Below are positions 35,207 to 44,410 of a DNA stretch of 64,000 nucleotides, one piece after another. Source of the DNA: Pseudoduganella ginsengisoli. Its GTDB lineage: Bacteria > Pseudomonadota > Gammaproteobacteria > Burkholderiales > Burkholderiaceae_D. Under the pieces are notes generated by a model. The model had not been told where the DNA came from and did not search any database. It was given only the letters and a program-made list of their open reading frames with translations. The stretch's first letter is position 1, and each line of letters begins with the position of its first letter. Both the position numbers and the translations under genes were made by a program. The stretch is from positions 186,001-250,000 of the forward strand of contig NZ_WNLA01000003.1 in NCBI RefSeq assembly GCF_009720865.1. The letters run 5' to 3'.

Positions 35207-35474
35207 CCGGCCAAGCTGGACATGGAGCGGACAGGCGGGCAGCGCGATGGCAATGGCAGATGGGGATTGCTATCCTGGCCGAAGACCAATATTGCGCGTT
35301 ACAACAATTGGGCCAGTTCGACCGTAAAACTTCACGCTGGATTCAAACTCCGTCAACCATCAGGAAACTCGGTGGCGCACTGTTTTGCGATCGCAGCTAT
35401 GATCACGTCTTCACTTATCACAATGACGCGGAATTCTGCTATGCAGCACGGGGTTTCGCGCACAGCTCAAGGTT
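35207..35474 (+). pseudogene. Broken DUF4256 gene
   Basis: Two pieces of a DUF4256 protein remain in different frames. KLDMERTGGQ (from 35213) matches the early family motif. From 35260 another frame reads MGIAILAEDQYCALQQLGQF, IRKLGGALFCDRSYDHVF and YHNDAEFCYAARGF, which is the conserved C-terminus. The frame change near 35255 and the missing middle (the family has about 180-200 residues) indicate at least one deletion. The 284-bp gap between the flanking secreted-protein genes is explained by this remnant. Confidence 0.75.
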
Positions 35475-35482
35475 TGAAGCCA

Positions 35483-35851
35483 ATGAAGACACATCGCCTG
35501 GCAATTGCAGTACTGGCCGCAGCATTCAGCGCTGCTGCCAACGCTACCCCAACCGCCGCCCCAGTGCGCGCGGAAATTGACGCACTGCTCAACAAACTGC
35601 AATCGTCCGGATGCCAATTCAACCGCAACGGTTCCTGGTACAGCGGCGCGGAAGCCAAATCGCATTTGCTGCGCAAGCTGGAATACTTTGAAGACAAAGG
35701 CTCGGTAAAAAATACTGAACAGTTCATTGAACTGGCCGCATCAAAGAGCAGTTCGTCCGGCAAGCCCTACCAAGTCAAATGCGGCAATGCCGCTGCCATG
35801 CCGAGCCAGCAATGGCTGAATGCGGAGCTTAGTGCGATCCGTGGCCGCTGA
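35483..35851 (+). CDS. Secreted DUF5329-like protein
   Basis: A 122-residue exported protein (signal RLAIAVLAAAFSAAANA). The mature part has EIDALLNKLQSSGCQFNRNG, WYSGAEAKSHLLRKLEYFED and KSSSSGKPYQVKCG, a pattern I associate with DUF5329. Two cysteines may pair. The function is unknown. The longer in-frame reading upstream runs through the broken DUF4256 gene, so ATG 35483 is preferred. Confidence 0.78.
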   Translation: MKTHRLAIAVLAAAFSAAANATPTAAPVRAEIDALLNKLQSSGCQFNRNGSWYSGAEAKSHLLRKLEYFEDKGSVKNTEQFIELAASKSSSSGKPYQVKCGNAAAMPSQQWLNAELSAIRGR

Positions 35852-35873
35852 CCGCTACAAGCCCATTCTCCTT

Positions 35874-36458
35874 ATGCGCCCACTGCTTTTTGTCCTGTCG
35901 GTTCCGCTTACCTGCGCTGCCTCCTCTCAAGTATTACTATCAGCCGATACAGAATCAAAGCTCGAAGGCGGCATGACACCGCCCAATGAAGTAGTCCAGC
36001 TTATCCTTCGCGATGAGCCTGATGACGTGGCGCATGTACGCGAATGTATGGTCGAGAAGGGTTTGAGGAAGAAATATGCTGCGAAACTCTTCACCGCCAC
36101 ATCCCTGCACTTGAACGGCGATGGCATACCTGATTACTTTGTGCGGCCGTCCCTTGAGCCTTATTGCGCGGCATTTTATGGCGCACACTTATTCAGATAC
36201 TGGTTCGTTGTTGGCCACCGTAACCACGGCAAAATTAGCTATCACATCATATTCAAGAGCGGCAGTGATGAAGCGCGTGTACTTGCCACTATGACGAACG
36301 GCTATCACGACCTGGAATTAATGGGTCATACCGCGAGTACCGCGCGCGTCAGCAGCTGGCGCTTCAATGGCAAGGAATACAAACCGTCTCGCTGCATCGA
36401 CCAAGTCATGGGCGAAAATGGCTGGACCGGTAGCACGCCCTGCCCGGTCGACGAGTGA
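35874..36458 (+). CDS. Secreted protein of unknown function
   Basis: A 194-residue protein with a short signal (MRPLLFVLSVPLTCAASS). The mature part contains LHLNGDGIPDYFVRPSLEPY, another Asp-rich NGDG loop like that of the secreted neighbour at 34476, and four cysteines. ATG 35874 starts the signal peptide; a longer frame from 35820 overlaps the preceding gene. It ends 12 bp before the convergent GGDEF-EAL gene. No family recognised. Confidence 0.7.
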   Translation: MRPLLFVLSVPLTCAASSQVLLSADTESKLEGGMTPPNEVVQLILRDEPDDVAHVRECMVEKGLRKKYAAKLFTATSLHLNGDGIPDYFVRPSLEPYCAAFYGAHLFRYWFVVGHRNHGKISYHIIFKSGSDEARVLATMTNGYHDLELMGHTASTARVSSWRFNGKEYKPSRCIDQVMGENGWTGSTPCPVDE

Positions 36459-36469
36459 TGACAACAGTG

Positions 36470-38380
36470 TTAGCGCAGCACACCCAAATCCATCACCACC
36501 CCACTCTTCAGCATCGCCACGATCCCCGCCTCAGGCAGCGGCCTGCTGAAGTAATAGCCCTGGATTTCATCGCAGCCCTGAGCGGCCAATAAACGCAGCT
36601 GCCCTTCCGCTTCCACGCCTTCCGCAATGGTGCGCAAGCCCAGGCTGTGTGCCAGGCGGATCACAGCGGTCACAATTGAGCGGTCTTCCGCATCATTGAC
36701 GAGGCCACGCGTAAATGACTGGTCGATCTTCAGCTTATCGACCGGGAATCGCTTCAGGTAACTGAGGTTGGAATAACCGGTTCCGAAATCATCGATCGAC
36801 ATCGCAATACCGATGGCCTTCAAGCGGTGCATCAGGGCGATCGACGCTTCCGGATCTTCCATCGACAAGCTTTCCGTCAATTCGAATTCCACCAGCGACG
36901 GCTCCAGCTCGTATTTTGCCAGCACATCCCGCAGCATCGCTTCCAGCCCATGATGCGCAAATTGTGAAGCGGCCACGTTGACAGCGACCGGCACCACCGG
37001 TACACCTGTATCCATCCACTTGCGCAGGGTGGCGCACGCTTTTTCCAGCACCCACGTGCCGATCGCCGTGATCAAGTTGCTCTCTTCCGCCACTGGAATG
37101 AATTGCATCGGCGGCACCAGCCCAAGCTCCGGTGACTGCCAGCGCAACAGCGCCTCCAGGCCAATCACGCGGCCACTGGCCAGGTCGATTTGCGGCTGGT
37201 AGTGCAGCACGAATTCGTCGCGCTGCAATGCCCGCAGCAAGCCTTGCTCCAGCGTGACCCTGGCATCGAGCCGGTACTGCATTTCCTGCGTAAAGAACTG
37301 GAAGCCATTACGGCCCGCTTCCTTCGCGCGGTACATGGCAATGTCTGCCTGGCGCAGCAGGTTCTCCGCTTGCGAACCATCGTCCGGGAACAGTGACAAG
37401 CCCATACTGCCCGTGATCACATGCTCCTGGCCCGCCAGCATCACTGGCTTGGCCAGGCTGGTACCGATACGCTCGGCAATCATGCCTGGCGTCGTATCGC
37501 CCAACGGGTTGTCCAGCAAGATCACGAATTCGTCGCCCCCCAGACGCGCCACCGTATCGAATTCGCGCACGCAAGTGCGCAGGGTATCTGCCACCATGCG
37601 TAATAACTCGTCGCCGACCGCATGGCCCAGTGTATCGTTGACTTGCTTGAATTTATCGAGGTCGATGAAAATCACGGCCAGCCGGTCGCCACGCCGGTCG
37701 GCGCGTTTGATGGCATGCGCCAAGCGGTCCAGGAACAGTGCGCGGTTCGGCAATCCCGTCAACTGGTCATGCGTTGCCTGGTGCTCGATCGCCTTTTCAT
37801 GCAGGCGCCGCTCCGTCACGTCGTGCGCCACGCTCATCACGGCATTGGCATTGTTGAACCAGATGTGGCTGGCAAAAAATTCCACTTCCACCTGTCCGCC
37901 ATCGATGCGCATGACGCGCAGCGGCTTGCGGGGCACCAGCTGGGCCATCGCTATGTCGCTATACGTCCCCGCTTCGGCCTGCTCAAGACAATCGGCCGCG
38001 ATGCGCTGCATGGCTTCCGTACCCAGCAACTGGTCAGGCACGTGTGCGCCGAACAAGTGCAGCGCCGCCGGGTTCATGAAGATGATTTTTCCATCCGCAT
38101 GAATCCAGATCGCATCGGGTATCAGTTCCACCAGGGTGCGGTAGCGCGCTTCACTCTCCTCGATATGCGTGTTCAGCTGGCGCAGGTTCTGGTTAATGTC
38201 GTACAGTTCCCGGCTCTTTTTCTCAAGCAGGGTTTCCGCTTCCTTGCGCGCAGCCCGCTCGCGCAACAGGCTGCGCGACGCGACGGTCGGCGCCGCCGCT
38301 TGCGGCGCCATGGGAAAGCCGGGGGCCGCTCCCGCAAGCGGGGCGCCGGAGGGTGCACCGCCTGTGTCGTACTGGGTCAT
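36470..38380 (-). CDS. PAS-GGDEF-EAL c-di-GMP enzyme coupled to H-NOX
   Basis: A 636-residue cytoplasmic protein: a coiled coil (about 35-80), a PAS domain (about 78-195), a GGDEF domain with an intact GGDEF at 281-285, and an EAL domain with Glu409 in EALLRWQSP and DDFGTGYSNLSYL. Both activities could be present. The gene starts within the stop of the upstream H-NOX gene (ATGA overlap). In Shewanella and Legionella such partners are H-NOX-associated c-di-GMP enzymes whose activity is set by NO-bound H-NOX, and the same role is likely here. Confidence 0.94.
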   Translation of the reverse strand: MTQYDTGGAPSGAPLAGAAPGFPMAPQAAAPTVASRSLLRERAARKEAETLLEKKSRELYDINQNLRQLNTHIEESEARYRTLVELIPDAIWIHADGKIIFMNPAALHLFGAHVPDQLLGTEAMQRIAADCLEQAEAGTYSDIAMAQLVPRKPLRVMRIDGGQVEVEFFASHIWFNNANAVMSVAHDVTERRLHEKAIEHQATHDQLTGLPNRALFLDRLAHAIKRADRRGDRLAVIFIDLDKFKQVNDTLGHAVGDELLRMVADTLRTCVREFDTVARLGGDEFVILLDNPLGDTTPGMIAERIGTSLAKPVMLAGQEHVITGSMGLSLFPDDGSQAENLLRQADIAMYRAKEAGRNGFQFFTQEMQYRLDARVTLEQGLLRALQRDEFVLHYQPQIDLASGRVIGLEALLRWQSPELGLVPPMQFIPVAEESNLITAIGTWVLEKACATLRKWMDTGVPVVPVAVNVAASQFAHHGLEAMLRDVLAKYELEPSLVEFELTESLSMEDPEASIALMHRLKAIGIAMSIDDFGTGYSNLSYLKRFPVDKLKIDQSFTRGLVNDAEDRSIVTAVIRLAHSLGLRTIAEGVEAEGQLRLLAAQGCDEIQGYYFSRPLPEAGIVAMLKSGVVMDLGVLR

Positions 38381-38928
38381 GCCGGCTCGATTTGCAAGTG
38401 GAAACGGGTACGGTGCAGATTGCCTTCTTTTGCAAGATCCGTGCGGGTGACCTGGATCGGTTCTTTGTAATGGGCAATGCAGCCGTCGATCAGCCCGGCA
38501 GCGAGATCGGCAAAGCCGCGCGGCGAACTGTACAGAAGTTCCAGTTCATTCGGCGATAGCCGCGAGCAAGGCAAGGACGGCAGCTCCGCATCCGGATACA
38601 GCTTGCGCACTTCAACGTGAATCACGTCATCAATGCGGCTGAGGAAGTCAAACACGCCATGCGCATCCTGGAACAGCATCGGATACGACTCGGAAAAGCG
38701 CTGGAACAAGTGCTGGCCAAACAAGTGGATCAAAGCGGGAATCGGCATGCCAGTGGCATTGGACAGCGCCATCACGAGGCGCACCAGTTCCGCATGGTCA
38801 TACGTGCCGACTGACGTGTACGCGCCGTCATTCGGCAATTCCGCTTCGGTAATGATACGGTCCAACATGTCCAGGCCCATACGGGACTCGACCAATTCCA
38901 TAAATTCGGTAAATACTACGCCCTTCAT
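38377..38928 (-). CDS. Heme-NO/O2-binding (H-NOX) sensor protein
   Basis: A 183-residue stand-alone H-NOX domain. Key features fit: the N-terminal MKGVVFTEFMELVESRMG, proximal heme ligand His104 in the helix DVIHVEVRKLYP, and the heme-propionate motif Tyr-x-Ser-x-Arg at Tyr133, Ser135 and Arg137. A distal-pocket H-bonding Tyr is not evident, which favours NO over O2 sensing (inference). GGAGAGG precedes the ATG. It overlaps the GGDEF-EAL gene by four bases and should regulate that enzyme. Confidence 0.95.
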   Translation of the reverse strand: MKGVVFTEFMELVESRMGLDMLDRIITEAELPNDGAYTSVGTYDHAELVRLVMALSNATGMPIPALIHLFGQHLFQRFSESYPMLFQDAHGVFDFLSRIDDVIHVEVRKLYPDAELPSLPCSRLSPNELELLYSSPRGFADLAAGLIDGCIAHYKEPIQVTRTDLAKEGNLHRTRFHLQIEPA

Positions 38929-38983
38929 GGCAGCCTCTCCCCAGAGTTGGATAGTGCCAGTATAACGTTGCAGTGGACAAACG

Positions 38984-40042
38984 TCAGTTCGCCGCGCTAG
39001 CGTGCTCATCAGTACTGCTGGTCCAGTTGCGCAACAACCCCAACGCCACTGCCAGCAAAGTTGGCCCAATAAACAAGCCGACAAACCCGAACGCCAGCAC
39101 CCCGCCCATCACACCAAGCAACACCAGCAAAAACGGCAAGCTGCTGCCCCGGCTGATCAGCATGGGTTTGACGACGTTATCCACGCCACTGATGAGGAAC
39201 ACGCCCCAGATCACCATGAATATTGCCCATCCCGTGCCGCCATGGTTAAACAGCCAGATCGCCGCGCCGCCCCAGATCAGCGGCGGGCCGATGGGGATCA
39301 GTGAAAACAGGAACGTGGCCACCGCCAGCAGCGCCACGCCGGGCACGCCCGCAATCATGAAGCCCACGGCAGCCACGGCCGCTTGCGCCAGCGCTGTTCC
39401 CAGCAAGCCATACATGACGCCGCGCACCGTGCGGCTGACGGTATCGGCCACGTCATCCGCATGTTCGCCCATGATCTTGACCATACCTGTACGCAACGCC
39501 GCCAACAAGGTCAAGCCATCGCGGTACAGGAAAAAACAGACAAATGCGGCCAGGCTGACTTGCGCCACGCCGCGGCCTAGCAGCATGCCGCCGCCCAGCA
39601 ACACTTTGCGGGCCGGTTCGATATAACGCTTGGCCAGCGCCACCATTTCTTCGCGGCTGCCGATCAGCTTGCGCAGGTAAGCATCAGTCTGCTCGCCCAC
39701 CATCGGGATTTCCTTCAGCCAGGCCGGCGGTTCCAGCGTGCCGTTAGCCAGCGCATCGCGCACGTGTTCGACCACTTCTGTCGCATGGTCCGCGATATTC
39801 CATGTCACCAGGGTCAGCGGCAGAATAATCACCAGTACCAGCGAGCATGTCATGATGGCGGCCGCTAACGTTTTACGCTGCCTGCACCGGTGCAGCAGCA
39901 TCAAGAATAATGGCCAGGAAGAAATCGTGATGGCGGCGGCAAACAGGATGGCCGCCAAAAACGGGTACAGCACAGCCAGGCAGCCAATCACCAAAAAGAT
40001 GACAGCAGCCAGGCGGGTGTAGGGTTGGAAACGCTTTTCCAA
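38984..40042 (-). CDS. AI-2E family transporter (PerM/YdiK-like)
   Basis: A 352-residue membrane protein with about eight hydrophobic segments and the family block GGGVLAFGFVGLFIGPTLLAVALGLL near the C-terminus, preceded by ISGVDNVVKPMLISRGSSLP. Members include the TqsA AI-2 exporter and Na+/H+ antiporter-like proteins, so the substrate is uncertain. It lies between the H-NOX pair and the oxidase assembly genes, with no sign of an operon with either. Confidence 0.9.
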   Translation of the reverse strand: MEKRFQPYTRLAAVIFLVIGCLAVLYPFLAAILFAAAITISSWPLFLMLLHRCRQRKTLAAAIMTCSLVLVIILPLTLVTWNIADHATEVVEHVRDALANGTLEPPAWLKEIPMVGEQTDAYLRKLIGSREEMVALAKRYIEPARKVLLGGGMLLGRGVAQVSLAAFVCFFLYRDGLTLLAALRTGMVKIMGEHADDVADTVSRTVRGVMYGLLGTALAQAAVAAVGFMIAGVPGVALLAVATFLFSLIPIGPPLIWGGAAIWLFNHGGTGWAIFMVIWGVFLISGVDNVVKPMLISRGSSLPFLLVLLGVMGGVLAFGFVGLFIGPTLLAVALGLLRNWTSSTDEHASAAN

Positions 40043-40078
40043 AGGATGGTCTCCCAGGTTATCTGAGAGACTAGCTTA

Positions 40079-40672
40079 TCAGGAAAGCAGCAACTTCAAA
40101 TCGTGCACGATGGCTGCGGGATCTTGCTTGTCGCGCACGTACAGGCGGATCTTGCCGTTTTTATCGAACACAAACGTGGCGGCCGTGTGTTCAATCGTGT
40201 AAGAGTCGGCAGTCTTGCCCGGCACTTTGTTATAGATAACCTTGAATTCCTTGGCTGCCGCTGCCGTTTGCTCCGGCGTGCCGCGCAGGCCGACAAAGCG
40301 TTTATCAAAACCCGGCACATATTGCGCCAGCAATTCCTGCGTATCGCGTTCCGGGTCCAGCGTCACGAACAGCACTTGCACCTGGTCCGCCTGCGGGCCC
40401 AGTTCTTTCATGACGTTGGCCATGTTGAACAACGTGGTCGGGCACACTTCCGGGCACTGGGTAAAGCCAAAGAACACGGCAATGACTTTGCCTTTATACG
40501 TGTCCAAGGTCACCGGCTTGCCTGTGTGATCGGTCAGCGACAGCTTTTCCGCATAGCTCAAGCCCGTCAAGTCCGTATTCTGGAATTGCAGTTTGCCCGG
40601 GCTCTTGTCACAGGCCGCCAGCGACAACGCCAGTGCAGCGGAAACACCCAGGGCGGCAAGCAGTTTTTTCAT
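40079..40672 (-). CDS. SCO1/SenC copper-delivery lipoprotein
   Basis: A 197-residue thioredoxin-fold protein that delivers copper to the CuA site of cytochrome oxidase subunit II. Lipobox LAAC places the acylated cysteine at 21. The copper ligands are visible: Cys73 and Cys77 (TQCPEVCP) and His162 (EHTAATFVFD). It is the last gene of the minus-strand oxidase assembly run, 3 bp after ctaB, which fits its role. Confidence 0.95.
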   Translation of the reverse strand: MKKLLAALGVSAALALSLAACDKSPGKLQFQNTDLTGLSYAEKLSLTDHTGKPVTLDTYKGKVIAVFFGFTQCPEVCPTTLFNMANVMKELGPQADQVQVLFVTLDPERDTQELLAQYVPGFDKRFVGLRGTPEQTAAAAKEFKVIYNKVPGKTADSYTIEHTAATFVFDKNGKIRLYVRDKQDPAAIVHDLKLLLS

Positions 40673-40675
40673 TGT

Positions 40676-41578
40676 TTAGAACTTGATGTAATGGTCCACC
40701 AGCAGCGCGGCGAACAGCAGGGACAAATAAATAATCGACCACGCGAAGGCTCTACGCGCCACGATATCGCTGTAATGGCGGTGGATGCGCCAGCCGTGCC
40801 ACAGGAAGACGGCATTGAGCACCACGGCGCTGGCCAGGTAAATCAAGCCGCTCATCTTGACGGCAAAGGGCAGCAACGTGGTGGCGGCCAGCGCAATCGA
40901 ATACAGCCAGACATTCAAGCCCGTGAATTGCATGCCGTGCGTGACCGGCAGCATCGGCAAGCCGGATTTCGCGTAATCGTCGCGGCGGTACATGGCCAGC
41001 GCCCAGAAATGCGGCGGCGTCCACACAAAGATAATCATCACCAGCAGCCACGCCTGCATCGGCACTTCATTGGCCACTGCCGCCCAGCCCAGTGCCGGCG
41101 GCATGGCGCCGGACAAGCCGCCAATGACGATATTTTGCGGCGTCGCCGGTTTCAAAATCATCGTGTAAATCACGGCATAGCCAACGAAAGTGACGAACGT
41201 CAGCCACATGGTCAGCGGATTGACCAGCGCATACAAAATCCACATGCCGGCGCCGCCAATCACGGCAGAGAACACCATGGTTTCCATCGGCGAAATTTCA
41301 CCTTGCGCCATCGGACGGCGGGCGGTACGGGCCATGCGCGCATCGATTTCACGCTCGACCAGGCAATTGACGGCGAACGCCGCACCGGCCAGCAGCCAGA
41401 TGCCGACCGTGGCGGCGATCACCACATACCAGTCCGGCAGCGATTCGCTGGCCAGGAACATGCCGATCACCGCGCAAAAGACCGCCAGTTGCGTGACGCG
41501 GGGTTTGGTTAGCGCCAGATACTGGGAAATGCGGGACATGCGTTGGCTCGGTTTTTGCAAAATAGTCTGGGTCGTCAT
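40676..41578 (-). CDS. ctaB: Protoheme IX farnesyltransferase (heme O synthase)
   Basis: A 300-residue membrane prenyltransferase that attaches farnesyl to heme b, making heme O. The prenyltransferase motifs are present: [20 protein letters not shown] (first Asp-rich motif) and [18 protein letters not shown]. There are about nine membrane helices. The start overlaps the ctaA stop by four bases, so heme O synthesis and its conversion to heme A are coupled. Confidence 0.96.
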   Translation of the reverse strand: MTTQTILQKPSQRMSRISQYLALTKPRVTQLAVFCAVIGMFLASESLPDWYVVIAATVGIWLLAGAAFAVNCLVEREIDARMARTARRPMAQGEISPMETMVFSAVIGGAGMWILYALVNPLTMWLTFVTFVGYAVIYTMILKPATPQNIVIGGLSGAMPPALGWAAVANEVPMQAWLLVMIIFVWTPPHFWALAMYRRDDYAKSGLPMLPVTHGMQFTGLNVWLYSIALAATTLLPFAVKMSGLIYLASAVVLNAVFLWHGWRIHRHYSDIVARRAFAWSIIYLSLLFAALLVDHYIKF

Positions 41579-42747
41579 TGCTGGTGCCTGGAAGGCGCCG
41601 CTGCGCGCAACGTGCTGCTTTCGCTGTGCAGGGCTGTATCGGATTGATGCTTAGCCCGGTAGTTTAACATGGTCAGCATTAACACCAGCAGCGCCGCCCC
41701 CAGGTTATGCAGTACAGCGATGGCCAGCGGGAAATTCAGATAGATGGTGGCAATGCCCGTTGCCGCCTGCGCACCCAGCACCATGGCGATGCCGCGCGCC
41801 AGTTTTGTCATGCCAACAATGTTCCATGCGCGATAAGCGGTATAACCGGCCAATGCCACGACGACCAGCGCGAAATTGCGGTGTACCCAGTGCACGGCGG
41901 TCAATGCTTCAAACGGCAAGTAGTGGCCGGCCGCCGTCTTGCCCAGCTCGCGCCACAGGTGGAAACCGTGTTCGAAATCCATTAAAGGCACCCACTGGCC
42001 GCCACATTTCGGAAATTCCGTACAGGCCAAGGTAGCGTAGTTAGTACTTACCCACGCACCCAGCGCCAACTGGACCGCGACGACCACACCGGACGCGACC
42101 GCCAACCAGCGGATCGCGCGCAGCACGGGCGGTGGCGCGGCGGGACGAATTTTCTTGCCCGTCAACGTGTCGTGCACAATATTTTGGCGGCTGCCAAACC
42201 ACGTCAGCAACGCCAGCAAGGTCATCCCCAGCAACAGATGGGTGGAAACGATGACGGGCTGCAATTTCAACGTGACCGTCCAGGCGCCGAACGCACCCTG
42301 CAGCGCAAACGCAAAGAACAGCACGGTCGGCATGCCCGGCTCGAAACCTGGACGCTTATGTTTGCGCCACTGCACCCATGCAGTCGCCATCATGGCCATC
42401 ACCAGCATGCCTATGCCCATGGCCAGGTAGCGGTGGATCATTTCCACCCACGCCTTGAAGACCGTTACCGGCCCCGTCGGCTGCAACGCTTCCGCTGCCG
42501 CGATTTCCGCATGGGCGAGGAATGGGTTCGCCAAGCCATAGCAGCCGGGCCAGTCCGGGCAACCCAGGCCGGAATCCGTCAACCGCGTAAATGCGCCAAA
42601 CACGATCAAATCAAACGTCAAAAATACGCAAGTCCACGCCAGTTTGCGGTATTTGTTTTCGTCCGACGACATCCACACCATGGCGGCAGGCAGCAACGCC
42701 ACCAGCAAACCTGTGATGAGCATTTCCGCAAAAGAAGTCACATGCAT
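41575..42747 (-). CDS. ctaA: Heme A synthase (COX15/CtaA)
   Basis: A 390-residue, eight-helix membrane protein that oxidises the heme O methyl group to make heme A. Family motifs include [56 protein letters not shown] and [12 protein letters not shown], which carry the histidine heme ligands. The four-base overlap with ctaB indicates coupling. It is followed upstream by the SCO-like gene (20 bp gap). Confidence 0.96.
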   Translation of the reverse strand: MHVTSFAEMLITGLLVALLPAAMVWMSSDENKYRKLAWTCVFLTFDLIVFGAFTRLTDSGLGCPDWPGCYGLANPFLAHAEIAAAEALQPTGPVTVFKAWVEMIHRYLAMGIGMLVMAMMATAWVQWRKHKRPGFEPGMPTVLFFAFALQGAFGAWTVTLKLQPVIVSTHLLLGMTLLALLTWFGSRQNIVHDTLTGKKIRPAAPPPVLRAIRWLAVASGVVVAVQLALGAWVSTNYATLACTEFPKCGGQWVPLMDFEHGFHLWRELGKTAAGHYLPFEALTAVHWVHRNFALVVVALAGYTAYRAWNIVGMTKLARGIAMVLGAQAATGIATIYLNFPLAIAVLHNLGAALLVLMLTMLNYRAKHQSDTALHSESSTLRAAAPSRHQQ

Positions 42748-42767
42748 GGTAGTTCCTCAACCTGTCC

Positions 42768-43373
42768 TTAGCCGATGGCCGACGCTTTCAACACCTTGGC
42801 CAAGTCTTTTTTTACCTTGGACGGATCCGCGTCTTTCGGGAAACGCATCATCAAATTGCCCAGCGGGTCGATCAGGTAAATGTGGTCCGATGCCTGGCCG
42901 CCCTGCTCCACCGGCAGCCACTTTGCTACCGCGTCTTGCGGCGCACGCAGCATGCGGGTGCCGTCATTCACGCGCAGCAGCACGGTTTCCAGCGGATTGT
43001 TATCCGTGATCAGCCACACCCGTTCGATGCGGTCCGCTTCCTTGCCCTGCATGGTGCGCAACTGGCGCATGGCAAACAACTGGTCCTGGCACGCCTGCGG
43101 GCAATCGGACGGGCCGACTTTCAGCATAATCCACTTGCCTTTGTAATCTTCCAGCCTGGCGGCTTTGCCATCAAGCAAGGTACTGGCCATGGCAGGAATC
43201 GGGTAAGTGCGGGGATCGATCAGCGCGCCATAATTGGTGCGCCCTTCCGGCTTGATCACGTAATACGTGAAATACGATGCAATCATCGGGGCCGCACATA
43301 CGGCCAGCACCGCCAGTAATTTCCAGCGGCCTGTTGAGCGCTGGACGTCGGTATTAACTTGTTGCTTTTCCAC
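42768..43373 (-). CDS. SCO-like membrane-anchored thioredoxin-fold protein
   Basis: A 201-residue protein with one N-terminal membrane anchor (LLAVLAVCAAPMIASYFTYYV). Its SCO-type domain retains a Cys-x3-Cys motif (DCPQACQDQL) and a later His (SDHIYLIDP). It is shorter and more divergent than the SCO1 gene at 40079. It lies between surf1 and ctaA, overlapping surf1 by 20 bp, a position often held by an uncharacterised oxidase-assembly thiol protein in betaproteobacteria. Copper delivery or thiol reduction of CuA are both possible. Confidence 0.85.
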   Translation of the reverse strand: MEKQQVNTDVQRSTGRWKLLAVLAVCAAPMIASYFTYYVIKPEGRTNYGALIDPRTYPIPAMASTLLDGKAARLEDYKGKWIMLKVGPSDCPQACQDQLFAMRQLRTMQGKEADRIERVWLITDNNPLETVLLRVNDGTRMLRAPQDAVAKWLPVEQGGQASDHIYLIDPLGNLMMRFPKDADPSKVKKDLAKVLKASAIG

Positions 43374-44082
43374 GTTTGAATCCTGTTACGACAAAAAAAA
43401 GTACCGCCATCAAAGCCAGGCCATACCACTGAAACGCATAGCCCTTGTGTTTATCCACGCCCATAGCCGGCGCTGGCCAGTCATGCACGATGCCCGAATC
43501 GTCCGGCCCGGCAGGCGCCGATTGCTCGACAATAAACGGTTGCATGCGCAAGCCGCTGGCTGCCGCCATTTCCTGCACGGTGGCATTTTGCACGATAGCC
43601 TGGCGCTGCAGCGGCGGTGGCGTACCCAGCTGCATGACCTGCCCCGGTCCCAGCCGCGCCACGCCTTCCACGGTCACCGTGCCGGATGGCGTACGGTAAT
43701 CCGGCAACTGGTTGCGGTCCGCCGAGTTACGGGGCAGCCAGCCGCGCGCCACCAGCACGTGCATGTCCGTGCCTGCAATTTTAAACGGCATCAGCAAATA
43801 AAAACCTGCCCGGCCCTGATACGGGCGATTATCGAGATAAATCGGCCAGCCCGGGATAAATTCCCCCGTCATGCGCACGCGGCGGAATTCCACCAGCGAT
43901 GCCGATATCGGTTGCGCGCCGATTTCCAGCGGCGCGCCCGTGCGGCCTGCCTGCAAGCGCAATTCCTGCGCCATTTTGTATTCGGCACGGCGGTCTTGCC
44001 ACTGGCCCAGGGCAATACCCAGCGCCGCCACCAATACTGTGGCAATAAAGGGAACCAGCTTAAAGCGGAAGGCCAATCGCAT
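43354..44082 (-). CDS. SURF1-family cytochrome oxidase assembly protein
   Basis: A 242-residue protein with the SURF1 hairpin plan: an N-terminal helix (KLVPFIATVLVAALGIALGQWQ), a periplasmic domain and a C-terminal helix (YGLALMAVLFFVVTGF). Conserved residues include FRRVRMTGEF, YLDNRPYQGRAGFYLLMPF and the terminal HKGYAFQWYGLAL. It assists heme A insertion into subunit I. It is the first gene of the assembly run surf1-SCO-like-ctaA-ctaB-SCO1. Confidence 0.95.
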   Translation of the reverse strand: MRLAFRFKLVPFIATVLVAALGIALGQWQDRRAEYKMAQELRLQAGRTGAPLEIGAQPISASLVEFRRVRMTGEFIPGWPIYLDNRPYQGRAGFYLLMPFKIAGTDMHVLVARGWLPRNSADRNQLPDYRTPSGTVTVEGVARLGPGQVMQLGTPPPLQRQAIVQNATVQEMAAASGLRMQPFIVEQSAPAGPDDSGIVHDWPAPAMGVDKHKGYAFQWYGLALMAVLFFVVTGFKRGKATS

Positions 44083-44111
44083 TACAATGCAACCTTACTT
44101 TTTACTGATAT

Positions 44112-44141
44112 GTGGATGCCCGGCCCAAAGGCCCTGCACCC
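44112..44141. repeat. Palindromic intergenic repeat, copy 3 of 4
   Basis: GTGGATGCCCGGCC then loop and GGCCCTGCACCC; it has a few differences from copy 2 (CAAA loop region, one arm mismatch). It lies between the divergent surf1 and DUF2909 starts. Confidence 0.8.
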
Positions 44142-44157
44142 ATCTTTTCTGATCTTT

Positions 44158-44361
44158 ATGAAAATCCTTGTCGCCATTGCGTTCATCCTGATCCTGGCCA
44201 GCCTGGGCTCCGCCTTTTATCACATGATGCGCCAGAAAAATAAAGCCGATCCGCGCATGGCCCGTTCGTTGGCAATGCGCGTGGGCTTTTCCATCCTGCT
44301 GTTCCTGTGCATCCTGGCCGCGAATTACCTCGGCTATATTCATCCAACCGGTATCCGCTAA
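44158..44361 (+). CDS. Twin-transmembrane protein (DUF2909-like)
   Basis: A 67-residue protein of two membrane helices (ILVAIAFILILASLGSAFYHM and RVGFSILLFLCILAANYLGYI) joined by a short basic/acidic loop. This is the small conserved protein regularly found between surf1 and ctaE in betaproteobacteria, on the opposite strand to the oxidase genes. The start ATG 44158 follows the palindromic repeat. Its role in oxidase biogenesis is presumed, not shown. Confidence 0.85.
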   Translation: MKILVAIAFILILASLGSAFYHMMRQKNKADPRMARSLAMRVGFSILLFLCILAANYLGYIHPTGIR

Positions 44362-44364
44362 AAA

Positions 44365-44395
44365 AACAAGGCCAGGTCATTGACCTGGCCTTGTT
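44365..44395. terminator. Bidirectional terminator
   Basis: A perfect 15-bp stem (arms AACAAGGCCAGGTCA and its complement) with a single-base loop, between convergent DUF2909 and ctaE. The minus-strand side continues into a T-run (from AAAAAAA on the plus strand); the plus-strand side is AT-rich. Confidence 0.9.
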
Positions 44396-44410
44396 AATTA
44401 ATCGGTACTG

